NCBI GenBank assembly: GCA_902521995.1
Contig: CABYTO010000005.1
Coordinates: forward strand, 1 to 64,000
Length of the DNA stretch: 64,000 bases
Source: an uncultured Prochlorococcus sp.
GTDB lineage: Bacteria; Cyanobacteriota; Cyanobacteriia; PCC-6307; Cyanobiaceae
Direction of reading: 5' to 3'
Under the pieces are notes generated by a model, which saw nothing but the letters and a program-made list of their open reading frames with translations, made no database searches and had not been told where the DNA came from. This document shows, piece after piece, positions 11,901 to 22,472 of this stretch. Made by a program: the position numbers and the translations under genes. How positions within the stretch are numbered: the first letter of the stretch is position 1; every line of letters begins with the position of its first letter.

Positions 11901-12371
11901 TTAATATCTGTAATGTGCAAAAGCCTTATTAGCTTCTGCCATTTTATGAGTATCTTCTCTTTTTTTAACGGCACTACCAGTTTCATTTGCTGCATCCATC
12001 AATTCACCAGCAAGTTTTTGCGACATACTCTTGCCATTTCTTGCTCGTGAGAATGTAACAAGCCATCTTAATGCCATAGCTGTACCCCTCTCTTGGCGAA
12101 CTTCCATGGGTACTTGATATGTCGCACCACCAACTCTTCTAGCTCGTACCTCCACAAGAGGAGTAGCATTTTTTACAGCTGTTTCGAATAATTCCACTGC
12201 ATTCCCTCCTGTTCTCTCACTTATTAAAGAAAACGCATCAGACAATATTCTTTGAGCTGTAGATTTTTTACCATGCTTCATCAATCGAGAAATCATCATT
12301 GAAGCAAGACGACTATTAAATTGAGGATCAGGAAGGACTGGTCTTTTTACTGCTGCATTACGACGTGACAT
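11901..12371 (-). CDS. rpsG: 30S ribosomal protein S7
   Basis: Canonical S7 sequence and str-operon position. Confidence 0.98.
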   Translation of the reverse strand: MSRRNAAVKRPVLPDPQFNSRLASMMISRLMKHGKKSTAQRILSDAFSLISERTGGNAVELFETAVKNATPLVEVRARRVGGATYQVPMEVRQERGTAMALRWLVTFSRARNGKSMSQKLAGELMDAANETGSAVKKREDTHKMAEANKAFAHYRY

Positions 12372-12396
12372 GTTAAAAAAAAGTGATGTTTACAAA

Positions 12397-12771
12397 TTAA
12401 TCTTTTGGAGCTTTTGCTCCATACTTAGATCTGGATTGACGTCTATCTTTGACTCCAGCCGTATCTAAAGTTCCTCTTATTATATGATATCTAACTCCTG
12501 GTAAATCCTTTACTCTTCCACCCCTAAGAAGTACTACAGAATGTTCTTGCAAATTATGTCCAATCCCAGGGATATAAGCAGTTACTTCGAAACCAGAAGT
12601 TAATCTGACCCTAGCAACTTTTCTCAAAGCTGAATTAGGCTTCTTTGGTGTTGATGTATAGACTCTTGTACATACCCCTCTTCTCTCAGGGCAAGCTTTT
12701 AATGCAGGAGATTTTGTTTTCTTTGTCAGACGTTTTCTTTCTGAACCTACTAATTGTGAGATTGTGGGCAT
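12397..12771 (-). CDS. rpsL: 30S ribosomal protein S12
   Basis: [13 protein letters not shown]...[34 protein letters not shown]. Confidence 0.99.
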   Translation of the reverse strand: MPTISQLVGSERKRLTKKTKSPALKACPERRGVCTRVYTSTPKKPNSALRKVARVRLTSGFEVTAYIPGIGHNLQEHSVVLLRGGRVKDLPGVRYHIIRGTLDTAGVKDRRQSRSKYGAKAPKD

Positions 12772-12967
12772 CTATTAAAACTTAGATAAAACTAAACATT
12801 TAACTATCATAACCTTTTAAGAGCACTAACTAAAAGTTTTTAATTATATTTTTTTTAAAATTTGTCAAATTAAAATTATTTGGTAAATATTCATTATCTT
12901 TAGATTTATTTTCATATTTATTTTTATAATAGAAATATATAAATAACTAAATAGAATTAAATAATCT

Positions 12968-15900
12968 ATGGGAGAGAGTATCAAAAGAATCGTTGGCCCA
13001 TATCAAGATAGTTATTCCCCAAATGGAATAATTGGGGAAAAAGATGCGTGTGGAGTTGGATTCATAGCAAATGTTGAAGGTATAGAAAGCAACTGGATCC
13101 TTAAACAATCTCTAAAGGGCCTCAACTGCATGGAGCATAGAGGAGGTTGTGGAGGAGATAGTGACTCAGGAGATGGAGCAGGCATTTTATGTTCAATTCC
13201 GTGGGGATATCTAGAAGAGAAAATTAATCTAAAAAATACTCAAGAATTTAATAGAGGTTTAGGCATGATTTTTATGCCTAACAAAAAAGAAAAAATTGAA
13301 ATATGTAAATCAATATGTGATGAAGAAGCAGAAAAATTAAAAGTCAACAAAACATCTTGGAGAACAGTACCCGTTAATAATGAAATCTTAGGTCCTTTAG
13401 CTAAAGCAAATGCTCCATTCATCTGTCAGTGGATTTTATATATTGATAAAAAAGATCATAAGGATGTTGAAAGGCTTTTATTTCAATTAAGGAAAAGAAT
13501 TGAGAAAAAAATAAGAGAAACTTTCAAAAACGATGTTGGGGATTGTGAATTTTATTTTGCCTCATTAAGTTCTCAAACAGTTGTTTACAAAGGTATGGTT
13601 CGCTCTGAAATATTATCCGAGTTTTATCAAGATCTAAAAGAAGAGAGTTTTAAAGTTTCATTTTCTGTTTATCATCGTAGATTTAGTACTAATACACTTC
13701 CAAAATGGCCACTAGCTCAGCCCATGAGATTTTTGGGTCATAATGGCGAAATAAATACTCTCTTAGGCAATATTAATTGGGCTAAAGCTTCAGAAACACA
13801 TATAGATGATTTTTGGGGAGAGTTATCTAGTGAAATTAAGCCCATTGTAGATGTTAACAAAAGTGATTCATCAAATCTTGATGCAACCCTTGAAATCAAT
13901 ATTCGTTCAGGTCAGCCCATTACTGACTCATTATTAAAACTTGTTCCTGAAGCATTTAGAGATCAACCAGAACTTGAGGAGAGAGATTATATAAAAGCTT
14001 TTTATGAATATTCTGCAAGCCTACAAGAAGCTTGGGATGGACCAGCACTCCTTGTATTTGCTGATGGAAATTTTGTCGGAGCAACGCTTGATAGAAATGG
14101 CCTAAGACCAGCAAGATATTCAATCACAAATGATGGTTTTGTAATAATGGGTTCTGAAACAGGAGTAGTAGATCTTGAAGAAGAAAGAGTAATAGAAAAA
14201 GGTCGATTAGGACCTGGACAAATGTTGGCAGTTGATTTTCATCAGAATAGAATCCTAAGAAATTGGGAAGTAAAATCTGAAGCCGCTCAAAGGCATGATT
14301 ATAAAAATCTTCTCAGTAATAGAATTATCAAAATTGAAAATAATGAATGGGTTAAAGACTGCAAACTAAAAGATCTTGAGTTGTTGCAACAACAAACTGC
14401 ATACGGGTTTTCAGCAGAAGATAATGACCTTATCTTAGACTCAATGGCTTCATTAGCTAAAGAGCCTACTTATTGCATGGGCGACGACATCCCATTAGCA
14501 GTTCTTTCATCTAAGCCACATACTTTATACGACTACTTTAAGCAAAGATTTGCGCAAGTTACTAATCCTCCTATTGACCCTCTGAGAGAAAAACTTGTAA
14601 TGAGTTTAGAGATGCATCTAGGAGAAAGATGTACACCATTTGAAATTAAAGATGCTAAACCTTTTATTCATTTACAAAGTCCGATTCTAAATGAAGAAGA
14701 ACTTATTTCCATCAAAAAATCAAAAATTAAAACTCAGACAATTTCAAGTTTGTTTGATTTAGAGGAAGGTATTAAAGGCTTAGAGAACCAATTAAAATTT
14801 ATCTGTAAACAGAGTGAGCTGTCTATAAAAGAAGGTTGTTCTTTAATTATCATTTCTGATAAGGGAATTAATCCTAAAAAAACTTTCATACCTCCTTTAC
14901 TTGCTGTTGGAGCAATTCATCATTATCTTCTTAAAAAAGAAATCAGGCTAAAAGCTTCTCTAATAATTGAGACCGGTCAATGTTGGAGTACACATCACTT
15001 AGCTTGTTTAATTGGATATGGAGCAAGTGCAGTTTGCCCTTGGTTGACCTTCGAAGCAGGTAGACACTGGTTAAAACATCCAAAAACACAAAAACTCATT
15101 GATAGCAAAAAAATAAATCCATTATCAATAGTAGATGTTCAAGAAAATATTAAAAAAGCTCTAGAAGACGGTCTAAGAAAAATTCTCTCAAAAATAGGTA
15201 TCTCCCTTTTATCTAGTTACCATGGTGCACAAATTTTTGAAGCTGTAGGCCTTGGATCTGACTTGATAAAAATTGCTTTTGATGGTACGACAAGTCGTAT
15301 CGCTGGCATAACATTAAAAGAATTAACCAATGAAACACTTTCAATACATACGAAAGCCTATCCAGAGATCGATTTAAAGAAATTAGAATTTTTAGGATTT
15401 GTACAATTTAGAAATAATGGAGAATATCATTCCAATAACCCAGAGATGTCCAAAGTTTTACATTCGGCGGTAAAACAAGGGCCAGGATACGATCATTTTG
15501 AAACTTACAAAAAACTTATTAGTAATAGACCGACAACATCTCTTAGAGATTTACTAACAATTAATTCAAAAAGAAAAAGTATTCCATTAGAAGAAGTTGA
15601 AAGTGTTGAATCAATTTGTAAAAGGTTTTGTACTGGAGGAATGAGTTTAGGTGCTTTATCCAGAGAAGCGCATGAAGTTTTAGCAGTTGCAATGAATAGA
15701 ATTGGTGGAAAAAGTAATAGTGGAGAAGGGGGAGAAGATCCAGCTCGTTTTAATTTTTTAAATGATATAGATGAAAATACTCAGTCAGCGACGTTGCCAT
15801 TTATTAAAGGCTTAAAGAATGGAGACACCGCATGCTCCGCTATTAAACAAATAGCATCAGGAAGATTTGGAGTGACACCTGAATATCTAAGAAGTGGCAA

Positions 15901-17539
15901 ACAACTCGAAATTAAAATGGCTCAAGGTGCAAAACCCGGAGAGGGGGGACAATTACCTGGTCCAAAAGTTGATTCTTACATCGCAAAACTAAGAAATAGC
16001 AAACCTGGAGTAGCTTTAATATCTCCTCCCCCGCATCATGATATTTATTCAATTGAAGATTTAGCTCAACTAATCCACGACTTACACCAAGTCCATCCAA
16101 AAGCTAAGGTGAGCGTAAAACTTGTTTCTGAAATTGGAATAGGTACTATTGCTGCTGGAGTAAGCAAAGCTAATGCAGATGTAATTCAAATATCAGGCCA
16201 TGACGGAGGTACAGGTGCTTCACCCCTGAGTTCTATTAAACATGCAGGTTTACCTTGGGAACTAGGTGTCGCCGAGGTCCACAAATCTCTTTTAGAAAAC
16301 AATTTACGCGAAAGAGTAATTTTAAGAACTGATGGAGGTCTTAAAACAGGCTGGGACGTTGTTGTTGCAGCTTTACTAGGTGCTGAAGAATACGGTTTTG
16401 GTTCTGTAGCGATGATTGCTGAAGGATGCATAATGGCTAGGGTTTGTCATACAAACAAGTGTCCTGTTGGAGTTGCCACTCAAAAAGAAGAATTAAGAAA
16501 AAGATTTAAAGGTATTCCAGAAAATGTCGTCAATTTTTTCTTGTATATTGCTGAAGAAGTAAGACAGATAATGAGTAGTATCGGTGTTTCTAATATGGAA
16601 GAACTGATTGGTAATCAAGAATTTCTTTCTGCAAGAAATATCGATCTTCCAAAAACTTCTAATATTGATCTTTCTTCTTTAGTAAATGAACACTCAACCC
16701 CTGATAGATCATGGTTAAAACATTTAAAAACTGCCCATAGTAATGGTTCTGTATTAGAAGACGAGTTTTTGTCTGATACTAAATTTATAGATTCAATTAA
16801 AAATCACGAAATATTAACCAAAGAAATTTTGATAAAAAATACAGATAGAAGTGTTTGTGCGAAAATATCAGGCGAAATCGCAGAACTTCACGGCAACACT
16901 GGCTTCAATGGCGAACTCAATTTAAATTTCAAAGGATATGCAGGACAAAGCTTTGGTGCCTTTTTATTGAAGGGTATGAATGTTCAATTAATCGGAGAAG
17001 CTAATGATTATGTCTGTAAAGGAATGAATGGAGGAATACTCACAATAATTCCACCAAAAATAAATGAAATCTCCTCCGAACAAGTCATCCTAGGAAATAC
17101 TTGTCTTTATGGAGCAACAGGTGGAAAATTATTTGCATTAGGAAAATCGGGAGAAAGATTTGCGGTTAGAAATAGTGGTGCCATAGCGGTAACAGAAGGA
17201 GCAGGTGATCATTGTTGCGAATACATGACTGGTGGGAAAGTAGTTATTCTTGGTTCCACAGGAAGGAATATTGGTGCTGGCATGACTGGTGGAATAGCTT
17301 TTATAATCGATGAAAATAATGATTTAAGTAATAAAGTAAATAAAGAAATAGTAAGCATCCATAAAATAACTTCATCAAAGCAGGAAAATATCTTATTGGA
17401 AATTATTAGAGAATATCAAGCAAAAACAAATAGCTTAAAGGCTGCCAAAATAATTGAAAATTGGTCTCATTTTAAGAGTACTTTCAAATTGATTGTTCCC
17501 CCAAGCGAAGAAGAGATGCTTGGTATAAAAAAGATGTAA
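12968..17539 (+). CDS. gltB: Ferredoxin-dependent glutamate synthase
   Basis: N-terminal Cys (DACGVGFIAN) GATase II domain, GGKSNSGEGGEDPARF, C-terminal GXGXG domain; no adjacent small subunit. Confidence 0.96.
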   Translation: MGESIKRIVGPYQDSYSPNGIIGEKDACGVGFIANVEGIESNWILKQSLKGLNCMEHRGGCGGDSDSGDGAGILCSIPWGYLEEKINLKNTQEFNRGLGMIFMPNKKEKIEICKSICDEEAEKLKVNKTSWRTVPVNNEILGPLAKANAPFICQWILYIDKKDHKDVERLLFQLRKRIEKKIRETFKNDVGDCEFYFASLSSQTVVYKGMVRSEILSEFYQDLKEESFKVSFSVYHRRFSTNTLPKWPLAQPMRFLGHNGEINTLLGNINWAKASETHIDDFWGELSSEIKPIVDVNKSDSSNLDATLEINIRSGQPITDSLLKLVPEAFRDQPELEERDYIKAFYEYSASLQEAWDGPALLVFADGNFVGATLDRNGLRPARYSITNDGFVIMGSETGVVDLEEERVIEKGRLGPGQMLAVDFHQNRILRNWEVKSEAAQRHDYKNLLSNRIIKIENNEWVKDCKLKDLELLQQQTAYGFSAEDNDLILDSMASLAKEPTYCMGDDIPLAVLSSKPHTLYDYFKQRFAQVTNPPIDPLREKLVMSLEMHLGERCTPFEIKDAKPFIHLQSPILNEEELISIKKSKIKTQTISSLFDLEEGIKGLENQLKFICKQSELSIKEGCSLIIISDKGINPKKTFIPPLLAVGAIHHYLLKKEIRLKASLIIETGQCWSTHHLACLIGYGASAVCPWLTFEAGRHWLKHPKTQKLIDSKKINPLSIVDVQENIKKALEDGLRKILSKIGISLLSSYHGAQIFEAVGLGSDLIKIAFDGTTSRIAGITLKELTNETLSIHTKAYPEIDLKKLEFLGFVQFRNNGEYHSNNPEMSKVLHSAVKQGPGYDHFETYKKLISNRPTTSLRDLLTINSKRKSIPLEEVESVESICKRFCTGGMSLGALSREAHEVLAVAMNRIGGKSNSGEGGEDPARFNFLNDIDENTQSATLPFIKGLKNGDTACSAIKQIASGRFGVTPEYLRSGKQLEIKMAQGAKPGEGGQLPGPKVDSYIAKLRNSKPGVALISPPPHHDIYSIEDLAQLIHDLHQVHPKAKVSVKLVSEIGIGTIAAGVSKANADVIQISGHDGGTGASPLSSIKHAGLPWELGVAEVHKSLLENNLRERVILRTDGGLKTGWDVVVAALLGAEEYGFGSVAMIAEGCIMARVCHTNKCPVGVATQKEELRKRFKGIPENVVNFFLYIAEEVRQIMSSIGVSNMEELIGNQEFLSARNIDLPKTSNIDLSSLVNEHSTPDRSWLKHLKTAHSNGSVLEDEFLSDTKFIDSIKNHEILTKEILIKNTDRSVCAKISGEIAELHGNTGFNGELNLNFKGYAGQSFGAFLLKGMNVQLIGEANDYVCKGMNGGILTIIPPKINEISSEQVILGNTCLYGATGGKLFALGKSGERFAVRNSGAIAVTEGAGDHCCEYMTGGKVVILGSTGRNIGAGMTGGIAFIIDENNDLSNKVNKEIVSIHKITSSKQENILLEIIREYQAKTNSLKAAKIIENWSHFKSTFKLIVPPSEEEMLGIKKM

Positions 17540-17833
17540 ATGCCTTTCTTTGTAAAAACTGAAATTATAAAAAAAGAATATTTAATTAATAATGATTTAA
17601 AACGAAAAATAATTAACGAACATATTGATTGGATAAAAAAATTAAAAAAAGAAGGACTTAATATAAAAAGTGGCTTTTTGGTAGATGAGTTAAATAGGCC
17701 AGGTGACGGCGGATTACTTATTCTTGAGATGAATAATTATAGAAATGCACTAAAAATAATTAAGAATGATCCAATGATTAAAAATGAACTAGTTGAATGG
17801 AAATTAAATGAGTGGGTAGATCCAAATAAATAA
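17540..17833 (+). CDS. YciI-like family small protein
   Basis: 97-aa ORF abutting the gltB stop with no spacer; YciI-like dimeric alpha/beta pattern. Confidence 0.6.
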   Translation: MPFFVKTEIIKKEYLINNDLKRKIINEHIDWIKKLKKEGLNIKSGFLVDELNRPGDGGLLILEMNNYRNALKIIKNDPMIKNELVEWKLNEWVDPNK

Positions 17834-17839
17834 ATATAA

Positions 17840-18733
17840 CTATCTTGGATACTTTTTCATAAGTTTTTGAATCTCTTCAGCATGGTAGCTACTACGAGTT
17901 AAAGGAGAACTAACTACTTGCATGAAGTTTAAATCTTTTTCCCCGAACGCTTTAAAGTAGTTAAATTTTGAAGGACTTACAAATCTTTTAACAGGTAAAT
18001 GATTAGGGCCAGGAGATAAATATTGGCCAATAGTAACAATATCAACGAAATTACTTTTTAAATCCTTAAGCAGACTTAAGACCTCCTCGTCTTTTTCCCC
18101 TAAGCCAAGCATGAAGCCTGACTTTGTGTAAATTTTGGGAGAATAGTCTCTGGTTCTTTTAAGCAACTCAAGAGTTCTTTCATATTTACCCTGAGGTCTT
18201 ACTTTTTTATATAGCGAAGGCACAGTCTCAATATTATGGTTTAAAACGTTTGGATTTGCATCAAGAACTTTTTCAAGAGCTTTCCAGTTTCCACAAAAAT
18301 CAGGAATTAAAAGCTCAATAGTAGTTTCAGGAGATTTTTCTCTTATTTGATGAACACATTGAAAAAATTGAGATGCGCCACCATCCTCAAGATCGTCTCT
18401 ATTAACTGATGTGATTACAACATGCTTAAGCTTCATTCTAAAAACAGCTTCAGCTAGACGATATGGTTCAGTTGGGTCTAAGTCTCTCTTAGATCTATCA
18501 AAATCAATATCGCAATATGGACACGCCCTAGTGCAACCAGGACCCATTATGAGGAAAGTTGCAGTTCCACTAGCAAAACATTCGCCAATATTTGGGCAGC
18601 TTGCTTCTTGACATACGGTATTGAGATTTAAATCATTTAATAAATTTGCAGTACTACCAATTCGCTCAATTTGTGGAGCTTTGACCCTTAACCATTCAGG
18701 TTTTGAAATTAAACTATTAGGATTATTAGTCAC
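17840..18733 (-). CDS. lipA: Lipoyl synthase
   Basis: [13 protein letters not shown] and [12 protein letters not shown] cysteine motifs. Confidence 0.97.
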   Translation of the reverse strand: MTNNPNSLISKPEWLRVKAPQIERIGSTANLLNDLNLNTVCQEASCPNIGECFASGTATFLIMGPGCTRACPYCDIDFDRSKRDLDPTEPYRLAEAVFRMKLKHVVITSVNRDDLEDGGASQFFQCVHQIREKSPETTIELLIPDFCGNWKALEKVLDANPNVLNHNIETVPSLYKKVRPQGKYERTLELLKRTRDYSPKIYTKSGFMLGLGEKDEEVLSLLKDLKSNFVDIVTIGQYLSPGPNHLPVKRFVSPSKFNYFKAFGEKDLNFMQVVSSPLTRSSYHAEEIQKLMKKYPR

Positions 18734-18995
18734 ATTAAATCTTCTTGACCTGTAATTTTATTTTACTAAAAACAAGATGAATTAACTATTTATATTTTCA
18801 AAGATGACGCTCATTCAACAGAAGTCAATAAATAAATCCTACTAATCCTTCTGCAATTTAAAAATCTTAATTAAATTTACTCGTTACACAAAAATCTTGT
18901 TTCATTAACTAAAATTGAATCAGATTTCATAACATTATTTTTAATACAGATATCAGAACGTATTAATTTTAAAAATATAGGCTAAAAAAGATAAA

Positions 18996-19694
18996 TTGCT
19001 GAATTTTTTTGTACTAAAAAGTGTTTTTCTAATAATATTTGATACAGTAAAAAATATATGTAATAAAACATTGACTTTTAAATTTAAAAGAAAACGTATT
19101 TTATTATCTGAAAAAAATAAAAACTCTAAAGCAATTGGTTATGCTAGAGCTACTAATAACGAATATGAATATTTAGAAGAGCAAATAAAAATTTTGAAAG
19201 ATGAGGGTTGCAGTTTAGTGTTCTCTGAATTTATAAGTTTAGATGAAGAAATCAAACCCCAACTCAATAAAGCTATAAATTCCTTATCAAAAGGCGATCA
19301 ATTAATAATAACTCAGCTTGATCGAGCATTTAAAAATAAAAAAGAATGTTTGATGACAATAAATAAACTTATTAATATGGATATACAATTGCGAACTTTG
19401 ACTGGTTTTTTTGCTGCCAATGAATCTTCTAATTCAAATTCTTCAATTTTTAAGATTTTATATGAATTAGATAATTTAGAAGAAAAAAGCTTAGGTGAAA
19501 GAAAAAAAGAACAACTATTACGCAGAAAATTATCTGGAAATAATTTGGGAGGCAGGCCCAAAATAAGTCCTTTAAAAGAATCTTTAGTAATCAGATTGCG
19601 TAATGAAGGATATTCATATCGATCAATCAGAACACAAACTGGAATTGCATTATCAACAATTAGGAGAGTGATTTTAGAGGGAGAATTAACATAA
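18996..19694 (+). CDS. Serine recombinase (resolvase/invertase)-family protein with substituted active-site residues and C-terminal HTH
   Basis: AIGYARATNNEYEYLEEQIKILKDEGC, GDQLIITQLDRAFKNKKE, GRPKISPLKESLVIRLRNEGYSYRSIRTQTGIALSTIRRVI; no ATG upstream of the catalytic-like domain, so the exact start is uncertain. Confidence 0.8.
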   Translation: MLNFFVLKSVFLIIFDTVKNICNKTLTFKFKRKRILLSEKNKNSKAIGYARATNNEYEYLEEQIKILKDEGCSLVFSEFISLDEEIKPQLNKAINSLSKGDQLIITQLDRAFKNKKECLMTINKLINMDIQLRTLTGFFAANESSNSNSSIFKILYELDNLEEKSLGERKKEQLLRRKLSGNNLGGRPKISPLKESLVIRLRNEGYSYRSIRTQTGIALSTIRRVILEGELT

Positions 19695-19695
19695 A

Positions 19696-19908
19696 ATGAT
19701 GAAGAAAGAAATTGAAAATTTAATAAAAGAAAATTTTAAAGATACCGCATTGCGTATTTATGAATTAGATAATGAAGATAGAAAAAGTTTGTTAGCAGAA
19801 TATAGAGAATGGATTATGAATGATTTAGATTTTGAAGAAGTAATGATGCTACCTTATGAAGCATATACTGACAAATTAGATTCTAATTTCTTAGAAGATT
19901 CACTTTAG
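19696..19908 (+). CDS. Small acidic hypothetical protein
   Basis: 70-aa ORF beginning just after the recombinase-like gene; no recognised domain. Confidence 0.65.
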   Translation: MMKKEIENLIKENFKDTALRIYELDNEDRKSLLAEYREWIMNDLDFEEVMMLPYEAYTDKLDSNFLEDSL

Positions 19909-20813
19909 CCCTCAATAGTATATTTCTTATTAAAATCGTACACTTCTTTTGCTATAAACGGTAAAAGGGAAGCATCTTTGGAATATTTTTCTCCATTACA
20001 AAAAACTACTAATAAAGTTTGAAGAGATTGATTATTAATCCACCAAGCTGAATCATGTCTAACTTCAGACATTAAGCCTGCTTTACTCCAAAGATTAATG
20101 CTTTCTGGTAATCCTTCACCCAAAAAACCATCTATTTGATTAAGAGAATCCTTTTTAAGAACAACTTTATTTAAATTTCTTTTTAAAAAACTTCGCAAAT
20201 TTAAATTATTTTTTTGATAATCAATATGAATCATAATTTCCTCCAAAACTCTTGCAGCTGAATCAGAGTTCATAGCGTTTCTATTTTTATTATCATATCC
20301 ATAAAATTCTTTATCACGACCAAATGGTCCATCATCCCAAGTCTTCTGACAGCAATTTATACCAACCATTTCTTCCCAATTTAAATCATGTAGCCAATCA
20401 TTTATTATACTTCTTTGGTATTTCCAATTTTCCCATAGTTCCCCTTCAATACGAGGTCCACTTGTTGTTCCAGTAAGTAAGTCAATTAAAAAGCTTGTTG
20501 CATTATTACTGGAGAAAGACAACATTTTCCCTACAGCATCAATAATTTCATCTGATAATAATAAACTTCCTTTTTTAATCCAATAAAATGCAGCCAGGCC
20601 ATAAACTAACTTGACTATGCTGGCAGGGTAAACCATTTTTTTGTTATTAATGCCAGTTCCAAAACCTTTAAATACACTTTTATTTTCACTTTTATAATTA
20701 ATCCAAGTTATCGAAATATCTTCTCTTGAAAAATCTTTATTATGAGAGCATACTCTCCTTAAAATATCATTTAAGGCTAGACCCATCTCCTGACTTAAAT
20801 AGTAAAAGGACAT
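19905..20813 (-). CDS. Serine hydrolase, class A beta-lactamase/PBP-like fold
   Basis: PASIVKL (SxxK), SFSSNNATSFL (SxN-like), WSKAGLMSEVRHDSAWW (KTG-like box as KAG). Confidence 0.75.
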   Translation of the reverse strand: MSFYYLSQEMGLALNDILRRVCSHNKDFSREDISITWINYKSENKSVFKGFGTGINNKKMVYPASIVKLVYGLAAFYWIKKGSLLLSDEIIDAVGKMLSFSSNNATSFLIDLLTGTTSGPRIEGELWENWKYQRSIINDWLHDLNWEEMVGINCCQKTWDDGPFGRDKEFYGYDNKNRNAMNSDSAARVLEEIMIHIDYQKNNLNLRSFLKRNLNKVVLKKDSLNQIDGFLGEGLPESINLWSKAGLMSEVRHDSAWWINNQSLQTLLVVFCNGEKYSKDASLLPFIAKEVYDFNKKYTIEG

Positions 20814-20816
20814 TGT

Positions 20817-21575
20817 ATGGAAATTTATAAAAATCCTATCTCACTATTTAAACAAACTAATTTTTCAAAAACTATTTGGTGGCAATTAAAAGTTAATATT
20901 TCGGGGTATCAAAATGAAACTGAAGATAAATTAGTTACTGAAATATTTAAAAATAGAATTTTTAGGCTTATTTATCCAAATATTTATCAAAAAGACCATA
21001 AATTTTCAAGAATACTAGTTCAACTATATGAAGATGGTTACGTCTGTTGGATAAATTTATATGGATTAATTATTGAGAAATACGAATTCAAAAAAAATAA
21101 CAATTTAGAAAATAAACACTTCTTTATAAAAGATAAAGTTAACTCAATTTTAAAATGGATCAAGGATCAATCTGAGTTAAATAATGAATATCTTTGGGGA
21201 GGTACATTAGGACCCAATTTTGATTGTTCTGGATTAATTCAGACTGCTTTTTTAAAGCATCAAATTTATATACCCCGCGACTCTTTTCAAATAAAAAGTT
21301 TTTGTAAGCACCTTTTTTATTACAAAGAATCGTATGCGGCTCTACGACCTGGCGATCTTTTATTTTTTGGAAATGAAGAAAAATGTGATCATATTGGAAT
21401 CTACAAAGGGAACGGATTCTATTACCATAGCTCTGGAATGGATTTTGGCAGAAATGGAATAGGATTAGATACCCTAAAACATTCTAATGATAAAATCTCG
21501 TTGCATTATAAATCAAAACTAATTTCGGCAGGCAGAGTAGTTAGAAATTATAGATGGGACCGCACTATACGTTAA
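20817..21575 (+). CDS. NlpC/P60 family peptidoglycan hydrolase
   Basis: EYLWGGTLGPNFDCSGLIQTAFLKHQIYIPRDS and DHIGIYKGNGFYYHSSG (Cys/His catalytic motifs); AAAAGGA upstream of ATG. Confidence 0.88.
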   Translation: MEIYKNPISLFKQTNFSKTIWWQLKVNISGYQNETEDKLVTEIFKNRIFRLIYPNIYQKDHKFSRILVQLYEDGYVCWINLYGLIIEKYEFKKNNNLENKHFFIKDKVNSILKWIKDQSELNNEYLWGGTLGPNFDCSGLIQTAFLKHQIYIPRDSFQIKSFCKHLFYYKESYAALRPGDLLFFGNEEKCDHIGIYKGNGFYYHSSGMDFGRNGIGLDTLKHSNDKISLHYKSKLISAGRVVRNYRWDRTIR

Positions 21576-21638
21576 TAAATAGAGCTCACCATTAAATTTT
21601 AGATTAAATTAAAATATTACTTATTCTTTGATTAGAAA

Positions 21639-22238
21639 TTAGCCAGCAGTCCAAATATTTTTAATGATTGGCATTATGGTATCTAAGTGTAATGTCCCAA
21701 CAAGTAACCAAGCAAAAACAGCTCCTCCACATCCTCCTAACCAAAATCCACTTGTAAAATCAGCCCAACCTGCTCTTGTAAATAAGTCCTTTGGAGGATT
21801 ATTAACAGTCGCATCTGGAGGTTGAACATTAGGTGCTTTACCAGGTGCATTGTATAGAACGAAAAGTGCTGTCAAAATATGAACAGCTCCAATAGTAGCG
21901 AGAAGTCCAGCTGTTAGAGCAAATTCAGAATTTCTTAATGGGCCAGTCATGGTAAAAGGTCCGTATAGAAGATATCCAAAAGCTGCTCCAGTTTCTAAAC
22001 CTCTAAAATTAGGGGAAATACCTTCTCTGTAAAAAGGTAAATTATTTATAAAGGCTTTTGTAAAATAACCACTATTAACTGGAGTAGCTAAATTACCAAC
22101 ACAAGGATCAGCAACTGTTTTTACTGCCCATTGTTCTGCTACACCAATATCATTTGGTTGAACAGAAGTATCGATGTATTTCTCATCAAACTTAATAGAA
22201 CTTGTTGATTCAGAGAATGATTTTTGAAAGTCGCTCAT
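21639..22238 (-). CDS. psaL: Photosystem I reaction centre subunit XI
   Basis: [38 protein letters not shown]. Confidence 0.97.
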   Translation of the reverse strand: MSDFQKSFSESTSSIKFDEKYIDTSVQPNDIGVAEQWAVKTVADPCVGNLATPVNSGYFTKAFINNLPFYREGISPNFRGLETGAAFGYLLYGPFTMTGPLRNSEFALTAGLLATIGAVHILTALFVLYNAPGKAPNVQPPDATVNNPPKDLFTRAGWADFTSGFWLGGCGGAVFAWLLVGTLHLDTIMPIIKNIWTAG

Positions 22239-22266
22239 TTTTTTTAATAGTTTAGTGTTTGATAAT

Positions 22267-22380
22267 TTATTCAGTTGCTGTAATTAATCTTCCAATCAAT
22301 ACGATAAAAACAGCAGGCATTGCTATACCAATTAAAGGAACAAAAATTGAAGGTAAAAGACTTGGTAAATCAGATGGCAT
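22267..22380 (-). CDS. psaI: Photosystem I reaction centre subunit VIII
   Basis: Read manually; absent from the ORF track. [37 protein letters not shown], 37 aa, immediately upstream of psaL. Confidence 0.92.
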   Translation of the reverse strand: MPSDLPSLLPSIFVPLIGIAMPAVFIVLIGRLITATE

Positions 22381-22472
22381 AGTTCTTTAAACATCTTTAA
22401 ACACTTTAGTATTTATAAGCGAAATAATGTTAATTTTATTACTGGATGATATAAAAATTATTAACTTTTTAC

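Noticed and set aside
12883-12930. Possible NtcA site (GTA-N8-TTA) and TATAAT upstream of the Fd-GOGAT gene
   Set aside because: Half-site is TTA not TAC and the gap to the -10 is ~28 bp rather than the usual 20-24; in such AT-rich DNA this is weak evidence
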